Assembly: GCA_964476585.1 (NCBI GenBank)
Contig: CAYZBF010000001.1
Span: 1-64,000 of the forward strand
Source of the DNA: CAYZBF01 sp964476585
GTDB taxonomy: Bacteria; Hydrothermota; UBA3072
Direction: 5' to 3'
Length of the DNA stretch: 64,000 nt
The notes below the pieces were generated by a model. The model saw only the letters and a list, made by a program, of their open reading frames with translations, was not told where the DNA came from and did no database searches. Positions 18,365 through 26,780 of the stretch are shown here, piece after piece. Position 1 is the stretch's first letter, and every line of letters starts with the position of its first letter. The position numbers and the translations under genes were made by a program.

Positions 18365-21184
18365 TTACCATTTAACAGAAAGTCCAAATCGCATATACCT
18401 CTTTGCACTGAAAACCCTGGGGTCACCATAGGAACCCCCTGGATCTCCATAGGCACTATACCAGCTTTCATAATCATAAAAGTCCAAATAATACCTGTTT
18501 ATATTCTCACGATTGAATAGATGGTAGACATCTCCGAATAAACCGAGTTTTAACTGTCCAAGTTCAAAGTTCTTGTAAAACCTCATATCCGTTCTTAGGG
18601 TATATGGAAGCCTCTCTGTATTGATTAACTGTTCTCTCGTCTTTGCAGGAGGAGACCATGGCAATCCGCTACCAAAGGTTACTGTGAAATTAACACCAAA
18701 GTTACCAAGACCGGGAACACCAAAGAGTTCTTCTCCCTCAGGTGCTTGGATACCAAGATCTGCGGTTATATTATGCCTCTCATCCCAGTCAAGATAATGC
18801 TCCTCCGCAGGAACAACCCAGTTAGCCCAGATGAAATCATAGTTCTGCCTCGTCGAGGAAGATTTACCCCTGGCAACACCAAATGTATAAGCTATATCCC
18901 AGCTCATCCACGCAGGTATCCCACCTCTCCTCTTTGAGAACTTAATCTCTAAACCTCTCGCACTCCCATAATCGGAATTCCTGTATCTCGTATAATAATC
19001 TGCTGGAGTGTAGAAGATCTGCTCGGTATCCGAAAGACCCGCTATATCTTTCATATATGCGGTAACATCTATCAATATCTCATCATTGAATGCATGCTGG
19101 ATACCAAATTCGTAGGAAACCGTCTTCTCCGGCTCCATATTGGGGTTCCCAACCATCGGGAAAGCACCACTGAAGTCATAGTTTATATTCCTGAATAGAA
19201 TAAACATAGGTGGTATCTGGAAGTAATGTCCATAGGTGAAGTGGAGCTTGTCATATTCACTGATGGGAAAGGAGAATCCAATCCTTGGACTGATTGCCCA
19301 TTTACGGCCTGCTTGAAGAGGATCTTTGATTACACCTCCCGAAGTTATATCATATACTGGATCATATTTATCACCAGGAATATTTTGGGAGTTTGCATTA
19401 AAGAAATCAAACCGAAGTCCAGCATTCAGGACAAATTGCTCCTGTTCAAGCTTATCCTGGATGTATGCTGCAAATTTATAGGGATTACTCTTAACCCAAT
19501 CCATATATACATTACCACCTGAAGCCATATCTGCTCCATAATCAAAGAGTTCATAATACTTCCCGGAAACTCCAAACTTTAATTCATGAATCCTGCTTAT
19601 CTGTGCTATTAAATCCCATCTGCCAGTCCATGTCTCCTTTTTATCATATCCCCAGCATAATCGGTAGTACCCCTGGGTGTAGAAATTATCATAATTTGTA
19701 GCCCTGGTATAGGGATATAGCGCTAGATCAGGCCAGTCAAAGCCCCTCTCAACGCCGTTTATCTCCACATCCCTATCATTATCATCATCGCGAAAGTCAT
19801 CTATTCCGTCTTTATCAAGTTCGTCAATCACACCATCCACATTTATATCATAACTCCCATCCTCAAACACATTATATAATAGGTCTGTTGTATAGTTATT
19901 AAACTTGAATTCATGGAATATCTTTGGATTAATCGCATGGGTGAAATCTAAACCATAAGAATAACTCATTGCTTCGAGTTTATAGCGATTCTCGGAAAGA
20001 AATTTCCATTGTGGATTATAACTCCAGTATTCACTCCAGTCCACTAAACCGTGAATCTCGAGCTTGAATGCCTGAGAGGGTTTGAAGGTCAATTTCCCAG
20101 TGTACGCTTGTTCCGAACCCTGACCATTTGGATGATGTCCTTCGTCTTTAGAATATTCTCCACCCGCAAAGAATCTCAATTTCTTACCCCATATAGGACT
20201 ACTAACTGTGAAATCGACTCTCTTCATCTTCTCAGGACGCCAGTTCGCAGCTACGAGGGTATCCGTCGCAACTATGGACTTAAATGCACCAGTTCCACGC
20301 TCCTTATATGTAACTCTATCAAAGGCTTGTTCGTAATAGACGATCTTACCATCGGCTGTTGTATCAGCATATTCAGTTGGCGTTTCAGAGGTTTTTGCTG
20401 TTATAAAGGTTGTATCGTTCTCTTCGTTAGTATCAATAAACCTCTGAAGTCCTCCTATCCCGAAGGCATCATTGGTTCTTGCCTTTACAGTGAAATGAAA
20501 CCTTGAACCGCCAGCCTTTGTTACAACGTTAACCACTCCTGACTGAGCGCTACCATATTCCGCGCCAAATCCACCTGTGTAGACAGTAGTCTCCTGAACC
20601 GACTCCTGAGGAATATGAGAATCGAATCCACCTGTCATAGGATCCACCATCTCCACACCATCAACCACATAAATGATTTCTGTATCTCTTCCACCACGTA
20701 CATACTGATAACCTGCCTGTGTAATTATGCCGGCCTGTCTTCCTACAACACCTTCAACCGTGTTGACAGGAGTGGCTTCCATATCCTCTGCAGAGATGAT
20801 AGCAACCGAAGTAGTTACATCCTTCTTGATGATCGGCCTCTTTGCCCTAACTATCACACCTTTAACAGCAATAGCCTCGGACTCCAGTGGAAACTCAAGA
20901 GTCCGCGTAAGATCAGTCTCTACTCTCACATCCGTTATCGTTACGTCTCGATAACCCATCATCCTGGCGGTTACAATATACTTTCCAGGTGAAACGTTAA
21001 GAATGAGAAAGTAACCGTCCGGGTCCGTTGCAGCACCCATAGTCGTTCCCTCAATGATAACATTAACGCCGGGTAAGGCTTCTCCAGTACTTGCATCATA
21101 AACCCGACCTACAATCTTTCCCGTCGTTGCTCCAAATAATGATACTGCAAGGACACACATCAACAGCAGTATAAACTTACGCAT
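18365..21184 (-). CDS. TonB-dependent receptor with N-terminal carboxypeptidase-regulatory-like domain
   Basis: 939 residues: signal peptide 1-18; a CarboxypepD_reg-like beta-sandwich at ~22-110 (GRVYDASTGEALPGVNVIIEG, GYFLILNVSPGKYIV), as in SusC-type receptors; a plug at ~115-245 (VEGVVGRQAGI, VRGGRDTEIIYVVDGVEM, GAEYGSAQSGVVNVVTK); and a 22-strand barrel ending RFGLSVKW. It has the architecture of energised outer-membrane importers, but no SusD partner is encoded nearby. Similar proteins occur in the secretion operons of candidate phyla. Substrate unknown. It is the first gene of the operon and its leader is ~145 nt. ATG is preceded by AGGGGGGTGTTCT. Confidence 0.88.
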   Translation of the reverse strand: MRKFILLLMCVLAVSLFGATTGKIVGRVYDASTGEALPGVNVIIEGTTMGAATDPDGYFLILNVSPGKYIVTARMMGYRDVTITDVRVETDLTRTLEFPLESEAIAVKGVIVRAKRPIIKKDVTTSVAIISAEDMEATPVNTVEGVVGRQAGIITQAGYQYVRGGRDTEIIYVVDGVEMVDPMTGGFDSHIPQESVQETTVYTGGFGAEYGSAQSGVVNVVTKAGGSRFHFTVKARTNDAFGIGGLQRFIDTNEENDTTFITAKTSETPTEYADTTADGKIVYYEQAFDRVTYKERGTGAFKSIVATDTLVAANWRPEKMKRVDFTVSSPIWGKKLRFFAGGEYSKDEGHHPNGQGSEQAYTGKLTFKPSQAFKLEIHGLVDWSEYWSYNPQWKFLSENRYKLEAMSYSYGLDFTHAINPKIFHEFKFNNYTTDLLYNVFEDGSYDINVDGVIDELDKDGIDDFRDDDNDRDVEINGVERGFDWPDLALYPYTRATNYDNFYTQGYYRLCWGYDKKETWTGRWDLIAQISRIHELKFGVSGKYYELFDYGADMASGGNVYMDWVKSNPYKFAAYIQDKLEQEQFVLNAGLRFDFFNANSQNIPGDKYDPVYDITSGGVIKDPLQAGRKWAISPRIGFSFPISEYDKLHFTYGHYFQIPPMFILFRNINYDFSGAFPMVGNPNMEPEKTVSYEFGIQHAFNDEILIDVTAYMKDIAGLSDTEQIFYTPADYYTRYRNSDYGSARGLEIKFSKRRGGIPAWMSWDIAYTFGVARGKSSSTRQNYDFIWANWVVPAEEHYLDWDERHNITADLGIQAPEGEELFGVPGLGNFGVNFTVTFGSGLPWSPPAKTREQLINTERLPYTLRTDMRFYKNFELGQLKLGLFGDVYHLFNRENINRYYLDFYDYESWYSAYGDPGGSYGDPRVFSAKRYMRFGLSVKW

Positions 21185-21335
21185 AGAACACCCCCCTTAT
21201 TTAGGTTTTCCTTTTTATGTCTTTTGACAAGCAATAAACTACATGAATAGCATTCTATATATATTTTTTGTGACCCTCAACTTTTATAATTCCCTCCTCA
21301 ATTATAAATTTAAGATCTACTAACTTCTATTTAAT

Positions 21336-21364
21336 CCTATAGTGGAAAAATTCTCTTTTGTCAA
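21336..21364 (-). promoter_or_regulatory. Promoter of the six-gene secretion operon, overlapping the pilU-like stop codon
   Basis: Minus strand TTGACA (21364-21359), exact 17-base spacer, TATAGG (21341-21336). The -35 box shares bases with the TGA stop of the upstream ATPase gene (21363-21361). The predicted start near 21329 gives a ~145-nt A/T-rich 5' leader before the TonB receptor gene. Confidence 0.75.
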
Positions 21365-22440
21365 GAGTTTTTTTTATATTTTTTTGTTGCAAGGAGTTCC
21401 CTGAACTCATCGGGATAAGGAGAAAGGGCAAGTGCGTCCTTACGAGTAATCAAGTCCTTTCCCAACAGTTCTATCAAAGACCCATTAAAGGTTTTCATCC
21501 CCTCTTTTGTTCTCGTCTGCATAATAGAATACAGTTGATGAGTCTTCTCTTCTCTTATCAATTTCCTCACTGCCGCTATTGATACCAGAATCTCCACCAC
21601 AGGTATAACACCCGTTCCTTTTGCACTATGGATGAGGTTTTGAGAAACGACACCGAGTAAGTTGGCAGACAATTGGAGTCTAACCTGCCTACGTTGGTAA
21701 GGAGGAAATATGTTTATTATGCGGTCGATTGTCTGGACAGCATTCTTCGTGTGGAGTGTGGAGAGCACAAGATGACCTGTCTCAGCCGCTGTGATTGTTT
21801 TCCTGATTGAATCCCTATCCCTCATCTCTCCGACTACAATTACGTCTGGATCCTGACGCAAAGAATACTTAATCGCAGAAGAAAAGGAATGCGTATCCAT
21901 ACCAACTCCTCTCTGATCAATAATGGCTTTCTTATCCTCATAGATAAACTCAACAGGATCCTCTACTGTGATAATATGACACGTATCTCTCTTATTCCTG
22001 TAATCTACCATTGCAGCAATTGTGGTGGATTTTCCACAACCAGATGGACCGGTAACCAAAACCATGCCTCGAGGTTTCATTGCGAAATCTTTTAGAATCG
22101 GAGGAAGATTTAAATCATCAATATCGGGGATTCTCCTTGGAATTAAACGGAAAACAATCCCAACGGTTCTTCTTTGCGAAAACATATTTACTCTGAAACG
22201 GGAAAGTCCAGGAACATTCACAGCAAGATCCATCTCTTTATTTTTCTCAAACTGTTCCATCTGCTGGCGAGACATAACAGATTCAGCAACGCTTTCGATA
22301 TCGTCCGCCGTAAGAGCATTGTATTTTTCTAACCTGACCAGATCACGGTTTATCCTCATGACCGGGACGGACCCTTGCTTCAGGATGAGATCCGAGGCGC
22401 CCCTTTCCTTCATTACACTAAGAAGGTCACCTATATTCAT
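21361..22440 (-). CDS. Type IV pilus retraction ATPase paralogue (PilU/PilT family)
   Basis: 359 residues from the ATG at 22440, where MNIGDLLSVMKERGASDLIL matches the PilT N-terminal domain. The frame is open to 22521, but that extra stretch overlaps the previous gene and looks unrelated. Walker A GPSGCGKST, Asp box ITVEDPVEFI, Walker B DVIVVGEMRD and His box TLHTKNA are all present. It hydrolyses ATP at the pilus base to depolymerise pilin. It follows the pilT gene by 7 bases, so they are co-transcribed, like pilT-pilU pairs elsewhere. No pilin or platform gene is nearby. The TGA stop overlaps the next promoter. Confidence 0.88.
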   Translation of the reverse strand: MNIGDLLSVMKERGASDLILKQGSVPVMRINRDLVRLEKYNALTADDIESVAESVMSRQQMEQFEKNKEMDLAVNVPGLSRFRVNMFSQRRTVGIVFRLIPRRIPDIDDLNLPPILKDFAMKPRGMVLVTGPSGCGKSTTIAAMVDYRNKRDTCHIITVEDPVEFIYEDKKAIIDQRGVGMDTHSFSSAIKYSLRQDPDVIVVGEMRDRDSIRKTITAAETGHLVLSTLHTKNAVQTIDRIINIFPPYQRRQVRLQLSANLLGVVSQNLIHSAKGTGVIPVVEILVSIAAVRKLIREEKTHQLYSIMQTRTKEGMKTFNGSLIELLGKDLITRKDALALSPYPDEFRELLATKKYKKNS

Positions 22441-22447
22441 ACCAACC

Positions 22448-23515
22448 TTACCCTCTGGCCAGGGATGATTCGAAGACCCTGGGATTGGAAGCCTTAGACA
22501 GAGCTTCCTCATAATCCACATATCCCCTGAGATAGAGTTCTTTTAAGGAATCGTCCAGCAGTTTCATACCGTACTTACCACCTGATTTGATCATATTGTA
22601 GATCTGCTCCACTTTCCCTTCACGTATTGCATTACTAACGCCTTTAGTACCAATAAGAATTTCAAATGCAGCCACTCTCCCGGAACCATCAGAACGACGG
22701 AGCAGGGTCTGAGAAACCACAGCCCGAATTGTAGATGCGAACTGCAACCGTATCTGATGCTGGTGCTCAGGTTCAAAGACATCTACAATCCTGTCAACTG
22801 TCTGCGGCGCATCCGGTGTATGAAGAGTGGCGAAAACTAAGGCTCCCATCTCCGCTGCATTAAGAGCCAGAGATATTGTCTCCTTATCTCTCATCTCTCC
22901 GACCACAATCACATCAGGATTCTGCCTCACTACCCTTTTTAAGGCTTCTTCAAAGGATTTGGTATCCACTCCTATTGCACGCTGCTCAATTAAACTCTTC
23001 TTGTCTTCAAATACATACTCAATGGGATCCTCAATTGTGATAATATGTTTCTTCTCTTCACGGTTTACTTCCTCTATCATAGCCGCAAGTGTCGTAGATT
23101 TTCCTACTCCAGTTGGCCCAGTGACCAGCACAAATCCCTGAGTGTATAAAGCAATTTCCTTTAGTATTTCCGGCAGCCCCCATTCATCTATTGTCTTTAT
23201 TTCAAGAGGGATCACCCTAACAGCTACTCCAACCTTGCCTCTCTGAAGAAAAACATTCATCCTGAAACGAGCAATATCATCAAGCTCATAGGAAATATCA
23301 AACTCCAGTTCTCTTTTGAAACGTGCCTTTTGTTCCTCTGTCATTATCGGAAAGACAAGGTCCTTCACTTCTTCCGAATCGAAGGGTTCATATTCCTTTA
23401 ATCTCTTAAGCTTACCCTGGACTCTTATCACAGGTGATTCATCTACCTTGAGGTGAAGATCAGAACCTCCCTTTTCCACTACCTCTATTAAGTATTTATC
23501 AATTCCAGCAGCCAT
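22448..23515 (-). CDS. pilT: Type IV pilus retraction ATPase PilT
   Basis: 355 residues, standard PilT length. PAS-like N-domain (DKYLIEVVEKGGSDLHLK), Walker A GPTGVGKST, Asp box ITIEDPIEYVF, Walker B DVIVVGEMRD, His box TLHTPDA, and the PilT C-terminal AIREGKVEQIYNMI motif. A hexameric cytoplasmic motor that retracts type IV pili for twitching or DNA uptake. The start ATG at 23515 has only a weak ribosome site. It is the first of a two-ATPase unit; the intergenic stretch upstream contains an inverted repeat and tRNA-Arg on the same strand. Confidence 0.92.
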   Translation of the reverse strand: MAAGIDKYLIEVVEKGGSDLHLKVDESPVIRVQGKLKRLKEYEPFDSEEVKDLVFPIMTEEQKARFKRELEFDISYELDDIARFRMNVFLQRGKVGVAVRVIPLEIKTIDEWGLPEILKEIALYTQGFVLVTGPTGVGKSTTLAAMIEEVNREEKKHIITIEDPIEYVFEDKKSLIEQRAIGVDTKSFEEALKRVVRQNPDVIVVGEMRDKETISLALNAAEMGALVFATLHTPDAPQTVDRIVDVFEPEHQHQIRLQFASTIRAVVSQTLLRRSDGSGRVAAFEILIGTKGVSNAIREGKVEQIYNMIKSGGKYGMKLLDDSLKELYLRGYVDYEEALSKASNPRVFESSLARG

Positions 23516-23533
23516 CTATATAACCTATCTTTT

Positions 23534-23655
23534 ACCACAAAAACACCAAGAACACAAAGTAGACCTCAAAGGGACCAAGGGATTTTTCTCGAAACCCCGA
23601 AACCTAAAATCTAGTTCTCTCTTTGTTTTCTCTGTGACCTCTGTATCTTTGTGGC
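23534..23655. repeat. Imperfect inverted repeat of CACAAAG/CTTTGTG phrases
   Basis: The left side reads ACCACAAAAACACCAAGAAC and ends in CACAAAG. The right side reads CTCTGTGACCTCTGTATC and ends in TTTGTGG. The arms are complementary phrases around ~65 bases that include CTCGAAACCCCGAAACC. Related phrases recur at 26578-26774, 30863 onwards, 43845-43875 and 51537-51583. Confidence 0.6.
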
Positions 23656-23690
23656 GATTGGTATTTACCATATAAATTATCTCATCATTA

Positions 23691-23763
23691 TACACCCGAA
23701 AGGATTCGAACCTTCAACCTTCCCGGCCGGAGCGGGACGCTCTATCCATTGAGCTACGGGTGC
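23691..23763 (-). tRNA. tRNA-Arg (anticodon CCG)
   Basis: A complete 73-nt cloverleaf on the minus strand: acceptor GCACCCG/CGGGTGT (terminal G-U), D-stem GCTC/GAGC, anticodon stem TCCCG/CGGGA with loop CTCCGGC, variable AGGTT, T-stem GAAGG/CCTTT with TTCGAAT loop, discriminator A. Anticodon CCG reads CGG. The CCA tail is not encoded. The 5' end is the very next base after the HU stop codon, so the tRNA must be cut from an HU-tRNA transcript by RNase P. Confidence 0.95.
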
Positions 23764-24063
23764 TCACTTCGATTCAAAATTCGCTTTTTCAATTTCCTTC
23801 CTGAGTTTCCTTGGTGGCTTATAGGAAGGGACCCATCTATCCTGTATCTTTACTTCTTTCATAGTTTTGGGATTCCTTCCAATTCTACCTTTCCTGAATT
23901 TGTTCTCAAAGACTCCAAAACCCCTTAGTTCGAGCCTATCATCGTTGTAGAACACCGCTTTGACCTCTTCCATAAACGCCTCTATAATAACTCGAACATC
24001 CTTTGTTGGAATCCCGGTGCCTCTGGAAATACTCTCAATAATATCTACTTTTGTTTTAGTCAT
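23764..24063 (-). CDS. hup: HU/IHF-family DNA-binding protein
   Basis: 99 residues, normal length. MTKTKVDIIESISRGTGIPTK is the helix-turn-helix N-terminus, ELRGFGVFENKFRKGRIGRNPKT contains the beta-arm entry and the conserved GRNPKT, and the C-terminal helix follows. It bends and packages the nucleoid as a dimer. ATG at 24063 follows ATAGGAGGCTAA and has its own promoter 20-50 bases upstream. The gene ends flush against tRNA-Arg. Confidence 0.93.
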   Translation of the reverse strand: MTKTKVDIIESISRGTGIPTKDVRVIIEAFMEEVKAVFYNDDRLELRGFGVFENKFRKGRIGRNPKTMKEVKIQDRWVPSYKPPRKLRKEIEKANFESK

Positions 24064-24082
24064 TTAGCCTCCTATTTTTGGT

Positions 24083-24111
24083 TATATAACTGACAATCAA
24101 CAAAATGTCAA
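24083..24111 (-). promoter_or_regulatory. Promoter of the HU-tRNA-Arg unit
   Basis: Minus strand TTGACA (24111-24106), 17-base spacer, TATATA (24088-24083). The predicted start near 24076 gives a leader of about 13 nt containing the AGGAGG ribosome site. Confidence 0.75.
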
Positions 24112-24188
24112 GCACTTTTCTCTTATTAGCCGCAGAGGCACAAGCCTCACTTCATTGAAAAATGCAAATTGAAAAGTGCAAAATTTCA

Positions 24189-24344
24189 ACTTTCCCTGGG
24201 ATTGCCTCGCTTGAGTAGAGCATGAAGATTCACTCGCAATGACATTTCTCACGCAGAGGCGCAAAGAGCGCACAACGCAATAAACGCGAATAACTCAATA
24301 AACTCAGAACCACTTAATCCATACTCCTTAATTCTTTAATCCTT
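24189..24344. repeat. Copy 2 of the ~160-bp dispersed direct repeat (in gene-free stretch 24064-24365)
   Basis: Near-identical to 1826-1990, same orientation, 9 bases shorter. In this gap it is preceded by phrases AAAATGCAAATTGAAAAGTGC and GCCGCAGAGGCACAAGCCTC (24133-24186) and followed by TAATCCTTAATCCTTGAACC. The HU promoter occupies the other end of the gap. No gene is visible in it. Confidence 0.85.
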
Positions 24345-24365
24345 AATCCTTGAACCCTCTTTATT

Positions 24366-24833
24366 TTACCATGAGTCAAGCATAATCCGTAGAAGGGAAT
24401 CCTTTATTCTCAGAGCCACCTTTTCAACCCCTGTTGTTTCATCTTCTGACGAAGAATACACTGCAGACTCACTTATATTTCTCTCCCAAGCAGTTTCTCC
24501 AGTCGCATCAACTAAAGAAAATTTCGTTCCTACACTCAAACGATATTCCAGAACTTCTCCAGAACTATTATATGAATCAGGCTTTCTCTTATAATCAGTA
24601 ATTACTCCCTTTAGAATATAATCACCTTCTTTTTTAATAGTAACTCTACCATCTTTTATAAAAGCGCTGATTAACTCATCTGAAAGTATTCTTTCAATGT
24701 CAGCATTACCTGTCATATTTAAAAGAGGGGGTATTGATATGGAGGGGCCAAAACTTCCGCTCTTGAAAGAATAGACACAGGACAACATCATTAATAAAAC
24801 CGCTATTACCTTTGAGTACTGGGATCTATTCAT
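24366..24833 (-). CDS. lptE: LptE-like LPS-assembly lipoprotein
   Basis: 155 residues from ATG 24833, chosen because GGAGAAG precedes it and it opens directly into a signal with lipobox-like LMMLSC. An alternative ATG lies 7 codons upstream. After the Cys, YSFKSGSFGPSISIPPLLNMTGNADIERILSDEL matches the LptE pattern (short Tyr-Ser-Phe-x-Gly start, IPxxxNxT, then helix). YILKGVITDYKRKPDSY and EYRLSVGTKFSLVDATG complete the fold. LptE plugs the LptD barrel that inserts LPS in the outer membrane. It overlaps the end of the PpiD-like gene by 8 bases, so the two outer-membrane biogenesis genes are translationally coupled. Similarity is by pattern only. Confidence 0.75.
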   Translation of the reverse strand: MNRSQYSKVIAVLLMMLSCVYSFKSGSFGPSISIPPLLNMTGNADIERILSDELISAFIKDGRVTIKKEGDYILKGVITDYKRKPDSYNSSGEVLEYRLSVGTKFSLVDATGETAWERNISESAVYSSSEDETTGVEKVALRIKDSLLRIMLDSW

Positions 24834-26559
24834 ACAATTTACTTCTCCAATCATTCACATGAGAACTCTTTCGAAGGTCATAGAGCCACCCATGATAAAG
24901 GATTGTCTGTTTAATCATCTGCAAGTTCCCAGCATAGTCAGGTATTATCTCCTTAAACTTGTCAGATGAAGGAGCTTTTCTCCCTATCACTTTTAATATG
25001 TATATAGACCTACCTGACCTCACTGGAGTAGATACCTTCCCCTCTTTAAGATTCAATGCAAGATTGACTATCTTATCCGGGAGATCGATTCCTTTCTTTC
25101 TGTAGTTATTAAGTGTAAAATAAGGAGTTCGCTGCCAACTCCCCTTTTCTGGATGCATTAAAAGAGTATCCTTGGGAAACTTATCCTGGACATATGTCTT
25201 TGCATAAGTACTGGCTTGTATTATACGCATTGAATCTTTGACTTCTTCCCTTCCCATTACGAAAGGAGTAATTCCATTCTCTACATCTTCTACCCAGCAT
25301 ACATACAGAGCATCTTTCCCGATAAGCGGATAGGAAACTTCTCCTCTTTTCGGATTATCCAGAAATGTTCCAAAATCTACACCAATATCAGGGATGTAAC
25401 CAATCCTGTATGTAATGTGTTCACTTGAATAGTTATCCGGGACTGCAATGGTAGTATCAGAACGCAATGTCTTAACCAGTGACCAGGCTTCTGTCATTAC
25501 TCTTGTATATGCCTCTCCCGAGGGGAATACCGGCAGAAATATCTCCTTTAAATTCAATCTATTCCTCTCTCTATCCAGAAGCTTAATGATATGATAGTTT
25601 TCTTTTGATCGGACAGGTTCGGTAACTTCACCAATTTTTAGGCCAATAAGCGCGCTGGTAAACTCTGAAGGAAGCTCTCCCAATGAAATCCATCCGTCAA
25701 ATAATCTCCTATCCGTGGGAAAATAGGAATATATGCCAATCAGGGTATCAAAAGAAGCATTCTTTGCCCGATCTATGATTGAATAAGCAAGATCTCTAAC
25801 TTGTTGGATCATCTGATCATCCACTTCTACAGGAAAAGATACATATCCTAACTTCACTATCCCTTCCCTCTTAAAAAGACCTTTGTGGCTTGAATAGAAC
25901 TCCTCTGGAGAGATGGGTAGTTCGTCCTCAATCCATTCGTCCACAGGGATACGTATATATTCTAATCTCAAACTAACTGAATCCTCCATCAGATTCTCCA
26001 AGATTTCACCCTGGGTCAATCTAACAAGGGAAGTGACTTCTCCTCCAAGGATTCTTTTTGGCAGGTCCTCCTTTATTTGACGAGCATAGTTGTTAATGAA
26101 CTCTGACAGCCGAGGATCCCTCAGCAACTCATGATATCTGCTATAATTAAACTGCCCTCCGATCCAAAAGGTGGTATCCTTTAGTATCTCCTTTGGGGGA
26201 GAATTCTTAATTATATCAATCACCTGTTTATCTGAGACAAATATATGCCTTTCCCCTATCTGCCTTTTCACTATACTTTGCATTATCAATTCATTGATTA
26301 TCTGATCAGATAACCTCCTCTCTTCAAGGGGGTCAATACCCATCGAACCGCTTATAAGATTTATCTGTTCGCTCAAGCGATGACTGAATTCGCTATAATC
26401 AATACCCTCACCATTCACCTCGGCAATCAGGTTCCTTTTTCTTCCTATACCGCCCTTCATTATATTCGAGCCAAATCCAAAGAATATAAAAAGAACAAAT
26501 GTTACTGCTACAACCCACATAAAGTATTTAGTTACACTTCGGAGCCTCTGCATTATCAT
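24826..26559 (-). CDS. PpiD/SurA-like peptidyl-prolyl isomerase, membrane-anchored
   Basis: 577 residues. A short N-tail and one transmembrane helix at ~11-30 (YFMWVVAVTFVLFIFFGFG) anchor it in the inner membrane. A SurA_N-like helical region follows (EVNGEGIDYSEFSHRLSEQI, RLSDQIINELIMQSIVKRQI). Parvulin-type PPIC domains lie in the second half: one near 230-325 (SFDTLIGIYSYFPTDRR, GEVTEPVRSKENYHIIKLLDR) and a more degenerate one near 460-560 (KEGKVSTPVRSGRSIYILKV). It chaperones exported proteins on their way to the outer membrane. ATG at 26559 is preceded by AAGGAGGAAAAG. It is co-transcribed with lptE. Confidence 0.85.
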   Translation of the reverse strand: MIMQRLRSVTKYFMWVVAVTFVLFIFFGFGSNIMKGGIGRKRNLIAEVNGEGIDYSEFSHRLSEQINLISGSMGIDPLEERRLSDQIINELIMQSIVKRQIGERHIFVSDKQVIDIIKNSPPKEILKDTTFWIGGQFNYSRYHELLRDPRLSEFINNYARQIKEDLPKRILGGEVTSLVRLTQGEILENLMEDSVSLRLEYIRIPVDEWIEDELPISPEEFYSSHKGLFKREGIVKLGYVSFPVEVDDQMIQQVRDLAYSIIDRAKNASFDTLIGIYSYFPTDRRLFDGWISLGELPSEFTSALIGLKIGEVTEPVRSKENYHIIKLLDRERNRLNLKEIFLPVFPSGEAYTRVMTEAWSLVKTLRSDTTIAVPDNYSSEHITYRIGYIPDIGVDFGTFLDNPKRGEVSYPLIGKDALYVCWVEDVENGITPFVMGREEVKDSMRIIQASTYAKTYVQDKFPKDTLLMHPEKGSWQRTPYFTLNNYRKKGIDLPDKIVNLALNLKEGKVSTPVRSGRSIYILKVIGRKAPSSDKFKEIIPDYAGNLQMIKQTILYHGWLYDLRKSSHVNDWRSKLYE

Positions 26560-26577
26560 CTTTTCCTCCTTAATTTT

Positions 26578-26774
26578 TCACCACAAAGACAGTTAATTCA
26601 CTCCAATAAAAATACCATCATCTCCAATATTTAGACACTGATTGACACTGATTTAAATCTATATTTTTTAATCAGTGAATATCTGTGTATATCTGTGTCT
26701 AATACATAGTATGGGGGAGGGCATTTTTCATTTTGCATTTTTCATTTTGCATTTGAACACTGCCTTTGTGGTGA
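26578..26774. repeat. 197-bp intergenic element bounded by 15-bp inverted repeats
   Basis: The left end TCACCACAAAGACAG (26578-26592) and the right end CTGCCTTTGTGGTGA (26760-26774) are inverse complements with one mismatch. Inside are ACACTGATTGACACTGAT, ATCTGTGTATATCTGTGTCT and two CATTTTTCATTTTGC units. It has no open frame. It occupies the whole gap between gltX and ppiD. Confidence 0.7.
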
Positions 26775-26780
26775 TTGACA

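Noticed and set aside
21348..21375. Terminator after the pilU-like gene
   Set aside because: A weak CTCTT/AAGAG stem with a short T tail exists on the minus strand but coincides with the strong promoter -35; I consider the promoter the better explanation.
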